Origin: Candidatus Tayloriibacteriota bacterium
Lineage (GTDB): Bacteria > Patescibacteriota > Minisyncoccia > Phycocordibacterales > PALSA-1337
Direction of reading: 5' to 3'
DNA: 7,014 bases
Assembly: GCA_023269245.1 (NCBI GenBank)
Contig: JAHFMB010000052.1
Coordinates: 1 to 7,014, forward strand
Of this stretch, positions 5,454 through 7,014 are shown in pieces (position 1 is the first letter of the stretch; each line of letters opens with the position of its first letter). Under the pieces are notes generated by a model. It worked only from the letters and a program-made list of their open reading frames with translations. It did not search any database and was not told where the DNA came from. The position numbers and the translations under genes were made by a program.

Positions 5454-5807
5454 ATGAATACAAATCCTGAACCACTCATCTGTGATGGGGATAGGGAAGA
5501 TCTGCTCCGTCTCGGATATCAGCCAGCAGAAATTACCGACGTTGAATTATTGTCGAGACCACTGTGCCGGACGGCTCGATGGTACCTCGCTCGCATCTTC
5601 GTTCGAGCACGGATATTCAAAAAACAACACGGCGAGGTTGTGGCGGCATGCTCTGAAGTCTGGGAAAACACCTGGAAACATGGTACGGCTGACCGCCTCG
5701 GTGATCCCGATGATACGGCGCCACCTGATGTTGGCATGCGGAACACACTGGGGTTCTACGCGATCTATACATCGCTCGGTCTTCCGACCCCAAAGTTTCT
5801 GTTTTGA
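5454..5807 (+). CDS. 117-residue hypothetical protein
   Basis: A soluble-looking protein with no signal peptide or membrane helix. The N-terminal third is acidic (CDGDREDLLRLGYQPAEI). A basic, Arg- and aromatic-rich segment (36-58, with RTARWYLARIFVRARIFKK) could be a helix contacting nucleic acid or membrane. After that come a Trp-containing stretch (SEVWENTWKHG, 67-77), a DPDD turn and a hydrophobic C-terminus. Cysteines are at 10, 38 and 66. I recognise no family. It is likely to be a genuine gene because it is framed by a good promoter, the clearest ribosome-binding site in the window (AAGG, 6 nt from the ATG) and an intrinsic terminator 23 nt after the TGA. It stands alone between the surface protein and tRNA-Leu. 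Confidence 0.7.
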   Translation: MNTNPEPLICDGDREDLLRLGYQPAEITDVELLSRPLCRTARWYLARIFVRARIFKKQHGEVVAACSEVWENTWKHGTADRLGDPDDTAPPDVGMRNTLGFYAIYTSLGLPTPKFLF

Positions 5808-5830
5808 TGTGAAGCACTCAATGCGTTCGC

Positions 5831-5860
5831 GGCAGCCCCTCGGCTGCCATTTTTATATAT
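5831..5860 (+). terminator. intrinsic terminator of the 117-residue orphan gene
   Basis: GGCAGCC (5831-5837) and GGCTGCC (5842-5848) form a perfect 7-bp stem with the loop CCTC, followed by ATTTTTATATAT. It starts 23 nt after the stop codon ending at 5807. Confidence 0.85.
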
Positions 5861-5880
5861 AAAAAACCTCGCTGGCAGCG
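5861..5880 (-). terminator. weak terminator downstream of tRNA-Leu
   Basis: On the minus strand a short stem, CGCT with AGCG around GCC (5870-5880), is followed after three bases by six T (complement of 5861-5866). It lies about 40 nt beyond the tRNA 3' end, which is suitable for ending that transcript. Only 4 bp of pairing are evident. Confidence 0.4.
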
Positions 5881-5920
5881 CACAGACGCTTTGCTCCTAC
5901 CTGTTCACTTCGTTCGTTTG

Positions 5921-6002
5921 TGCCGGGGAGAGGACTCGAACCTCCACAGATTGCTCTACATGCTCCTAAGGCATGCGTGTCTACCAATTTCACCACCCCG
6001 GC
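5921..6002 (-). tRNA. tRNA-Leu (anticodon UAG)
   Basis: An 82-nt class II tRNA read from the minus strand. The acceptor stem GCCGGGG/CCCCGGC is perfect with discriminator A73. The D arm has GTG/CAC with GG in the loop. The anticodon stem CATGC/GCATG encloses CTTAGGA, giving anticodon UAG for CUA codons. The 13-nt variable region can fold as AGA/TCT, typical of leucine tRNAs. The T arm GGAGG-TTCGAGT-CCTCT closes the structure with one G-T pair. The 3' CCA is not encoded (the genome reads CAA after A73), so it must be added by CCA transferase. The gene is divergent from the receiver protein gene, with 50 bp between them. Confidence 0.97.
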
Positions 6003-6037
6003 AAAGGGGATTTGTACACAATTGAGTGTAGCATATG

Positions 6038-6046
6038 TGATATACT
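6038..6046 (+). promoter_or_regulatory. extended -10 promoter of the two-receiver protein gene
   Basis: TGATATACT gives a TGn extended -10 with TATACT at 6041-6046. No good -35 is found at 16-18 nt spacing. Transcription would begin at about 6052-6053, at or beside the A of ATG 6053, which implies a leaderless mRNA. No Shine-Dalgarno is present, consistent with this. Confidence 0.6.
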
Positions 6047-6052
6047 GTTGGC

Positions 6053-6835
6053 ATGTCACCGGTCCCGAAAAAGGAAAAAATCCTCATCATCGAAGGCGAA
6101 ACTGCTTTTGGCGGACGTGTCGTCGATGCACTCAAAAAAGAAGGCTACATGGCTTCACTGGCCACCGACGGGACGGTCGGACTTAAACTTATTTATGACA
6201 CATTGCCTCACCTCATCCTGGTTGACGTCGTGCTTCCGGGCATGGATGGATACCAAATTCTCGAAAAGAAACATGCTGAGCCATTGCTGACCAAGATCCC
6301 CGTATTTCTACTTTCAACACAGGGTGTTCCTATCAATATGGCTCGCGTGCCGCAAGGCGCGGTAAAGGAATTCATCCTCGATTTGCATGCCGATACCCAT
6401 GAGATTATCAGACGCGTCAACCGACAGTTTGGATATCCCGATGTCAGCGGAGAGGAGGATTCTTCGGAAAAGAAGAAGCTGGTGTGGGTGGAAGATGACA
6501 AACTTATCGGTACTATTCTTTCCAAAAAATTGATTGCATCTGGTTTTGATTTGTTCCATGCCAAAAACGGCCAGGAAGCACTCCAGTATCTTTCAGAAAA
6601 TGTTCCCGACGCCATCGTCCTCGATCTCCTGATGCCGGGCATGAGCGGTTTTGATATTTTACAAAAAGTGAAGGCTGATCCGCGCCTCAAGGCGGTGCCT
6701 TCCATGATTCTGTCAAATCTCAACAAACAGAGCGATATTGAGCGTGCAAAGGTGCTCGGTGCGCAGAAATTCCTCGTCAAAGCAGCAGCTTCACTAGACC
6801 AAATAGTCCAAGAAGTCAGGGATTTGTGCAAATAG
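6053..6835 (+). CDS. tandem two-receiver response regulator-like protein
   Basis: A 260-residue protein made of two CheY-like receiver (REC) domains (about 9-125 and 142-259) joined by a charged linker (GEEDSSEKKK), with no output domain. REC2 has all the expected residues: acidic Glu147 and Asp148, phospho-acceptor Asp191 in VLDLLMPGMSG, Ser221, and Lys243 in FLVK. REC1 keeps the candidate acceptor Asp58 (LVDVVLPGMDG) and Ser88. However, the second acidic position is Gly15 (IIEGE), and the conserved Lys is replaced by Asp110 (FILD), so it is probably impaired as a phosphorylation site. Such proteins usually act through protein-protein contacts or phosphate transfer in the cytoplasm. No histidine kinase is in the window. 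The gene has its own extended -10 promoter and lies 51 nt upstream of uvrA with no terminator between, so some read-through is possible. Confidence 0.93.
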   Translation: MSPVPKKEKILIIEGETAFGGRVVDALKKEGYMASLATDGTVGLKLIYDTLPHLILVDVVLPGMDGYQILEKKHAEPLLTKIPVFLLSTQGVPINMARVPQGAVKEFILDLHADTHEIIRRVNRQFGYPDVSGEEDSSEKKKLVWVEDDKLIGTILSKKLIASGFDLFHAKNGQEALQYLSENVPDAIVLDLLMPGMSGFDILQKVKADPRLKAVPSMILSNLNKQSDIERAKVLGAQKFLVKAAASLDQIVQEVRDLCK

Positions 6836-6848
6836 GGGGCGGTTGGGG

Positions 6849-6877
6849 TTGCGGAAAGGGCAAATCTGTGATATCCT
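6849..6877 (+). promoter_or_regulatory. promoter of uvrA, near-leaderless
   Basis: TTGCGG (6849-6854) is 17 nt from TATCCT (6872-6877). The -10 is contained in TGTGATATCCT, almost the same as TGTGATATACT before the two-receiver gene. The predicted start lies 0-3 nt before ATG 6887, and there is no Shine-Dalgarno sequence. Confidence 0.5.
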
Positions 6878-6886
6878 CCGCCCATC

Positions 6887-7014
6887 ATGACCGCAGCGCG
6901 CAAACATGCACCGGGGCATGGCGAAGAAAAGATCGTCGTTAAGGGCGCGCGTACGCATAACCTCAAAAATATTACTGTCGAGATGCCTCGCAATACCATG
7001 ATTGCGGTGACCGG
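6887..7014 (+). CDS. uvrA: UvrA, excinuclease ABC subunit A, N-terminal fragment
   Basis: The first 42 codons are visible before the window ends. After a 14-residue lead, KIVVKGARTHNLKNI (15-29) followed by PRNTMIAVTG reproduces the invariant start of UvrA. The Walker A loop (GxSGSGKS) should begin just beyond the window edge. UvrA is the ATPase that scans DNA for bulky lesions and loads UvrB in nucleotide excision repair. The N-terminal lead (MTAARKHAPGHGEE) is longer than the few residues seen in many homologues. ATG 6887 is the only plausible start after the upstream stop and the promoter. No Shine-Dalgarno sequence is present. Confidence 0.95.
   Translation, partial: MTAARKHAPGHGEEKIVVKGARTHNLKNITVEMPRNTMIAVT

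Noticed and set aside
5808..6002. tRNA-Leu as an integration site of a mobile element
   Set aside because: No integrase, no duplicated tRNA 3' end and no flanking direct repeat is visible in the window.
5853..6059. Minus-strand open frame of 68 codons containing AGVVKLVDTHALG
   Set aside because: This is the translation of the tRNA-Leu gene itself; strings like GVVKLVDT are a well-known artefact of translating class II tRNAs.
6837..6883. GGGCGG / CCGCCC inverted repeat between the two-receiver gene and uvrA
   Set aside because: The arms are 35 bases apart, no U-run follows, and the right arm overlaps the bases just before the uvrA start, so it is not a terminator and is probably chance in a G-rich stretch.
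6208..6999. Long minus-strand open frame (263 codons) opposite the two-receiver gene
   Set aside because: The plus strand carries two clear receiver domains and the start of uvrA. The minus frame is Ser/Arg/Cys-rich with no recognisable domain, typical of an antisense shadow.

Overview
The window reads as a piece of bacterial chromosome, most likely from a member of the Candidate Phyla Radiation (Patescibacteria). This lineage call is inference. It rests on four observations: a secreted surface protein joining tandem beta-sandwich-like segments to a peptidoglycan-binding domain, a short RhuM protein, a tRNA-Leu without an encoded CCA tail, and gene starts that mostly lack a Shine-Dalgarno sequence. 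TGA acts as a normal stop, for example at the end of the surface protein and of the 117-residue orphan, so the code is standard (table 11) and not the UGA-glycine code of Gracilibacteria or Absconditabacteria.

Layout. Positions 1-1027 are AT-rich and hold the C-terminal end of an unidentified protein (3-182), a DUF559-like PD-(D/E)XK nuclease (243-599) and a small membrane-anchored protein (632-1027). Composition then changes sharply into a class I SAM-dependent methyltransferase (1050-1784). A minus-strand gene (1834-2580) encodes a membrane-anchored protein with an HExxH zinc-peptidase signature. It has its own consensus promoter and an intrinsic terminator. A RhuM-family gene follows on the plus strand (2797-3321), preceded by a leader of about 110 nt carrying a terminator-like hairpin. 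The largest gene (3388-5247, minus) encodes the surface protein and is driven by a TTGACA/TATAAT promoter whose spacer is a near-perfect AT palindrome. A 117-residue orphan protein (5454-5807, plus) is a free-standing unit with promoter and terminator. tRNA-Leu(UAG) lies on the minus strand (5921-6002), divergent from a two-receiver response-regulator protein (6053-6835), and uvrA begins at 6887 and runs off the window.

How it works together. The window is not one operon. It alternates short, mostly single-gene units on both strands, each with its own signals. The two minus-strand genes encode exported or membrane proteins and share an ATTTGACATA -35 region. The genes at the right end use extended -10 promoters placed so close to the ATG that their mRNAs should be leaderless or nearly so. 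The left third (nuclease, small membrane protein, RhuM) has the accessory character of a variable region, while the right end (tRNA, receiver protein, uvrA) looks like core chromosome. I found no CRISPR array, transposase, integrase or recognisable complete defence system.
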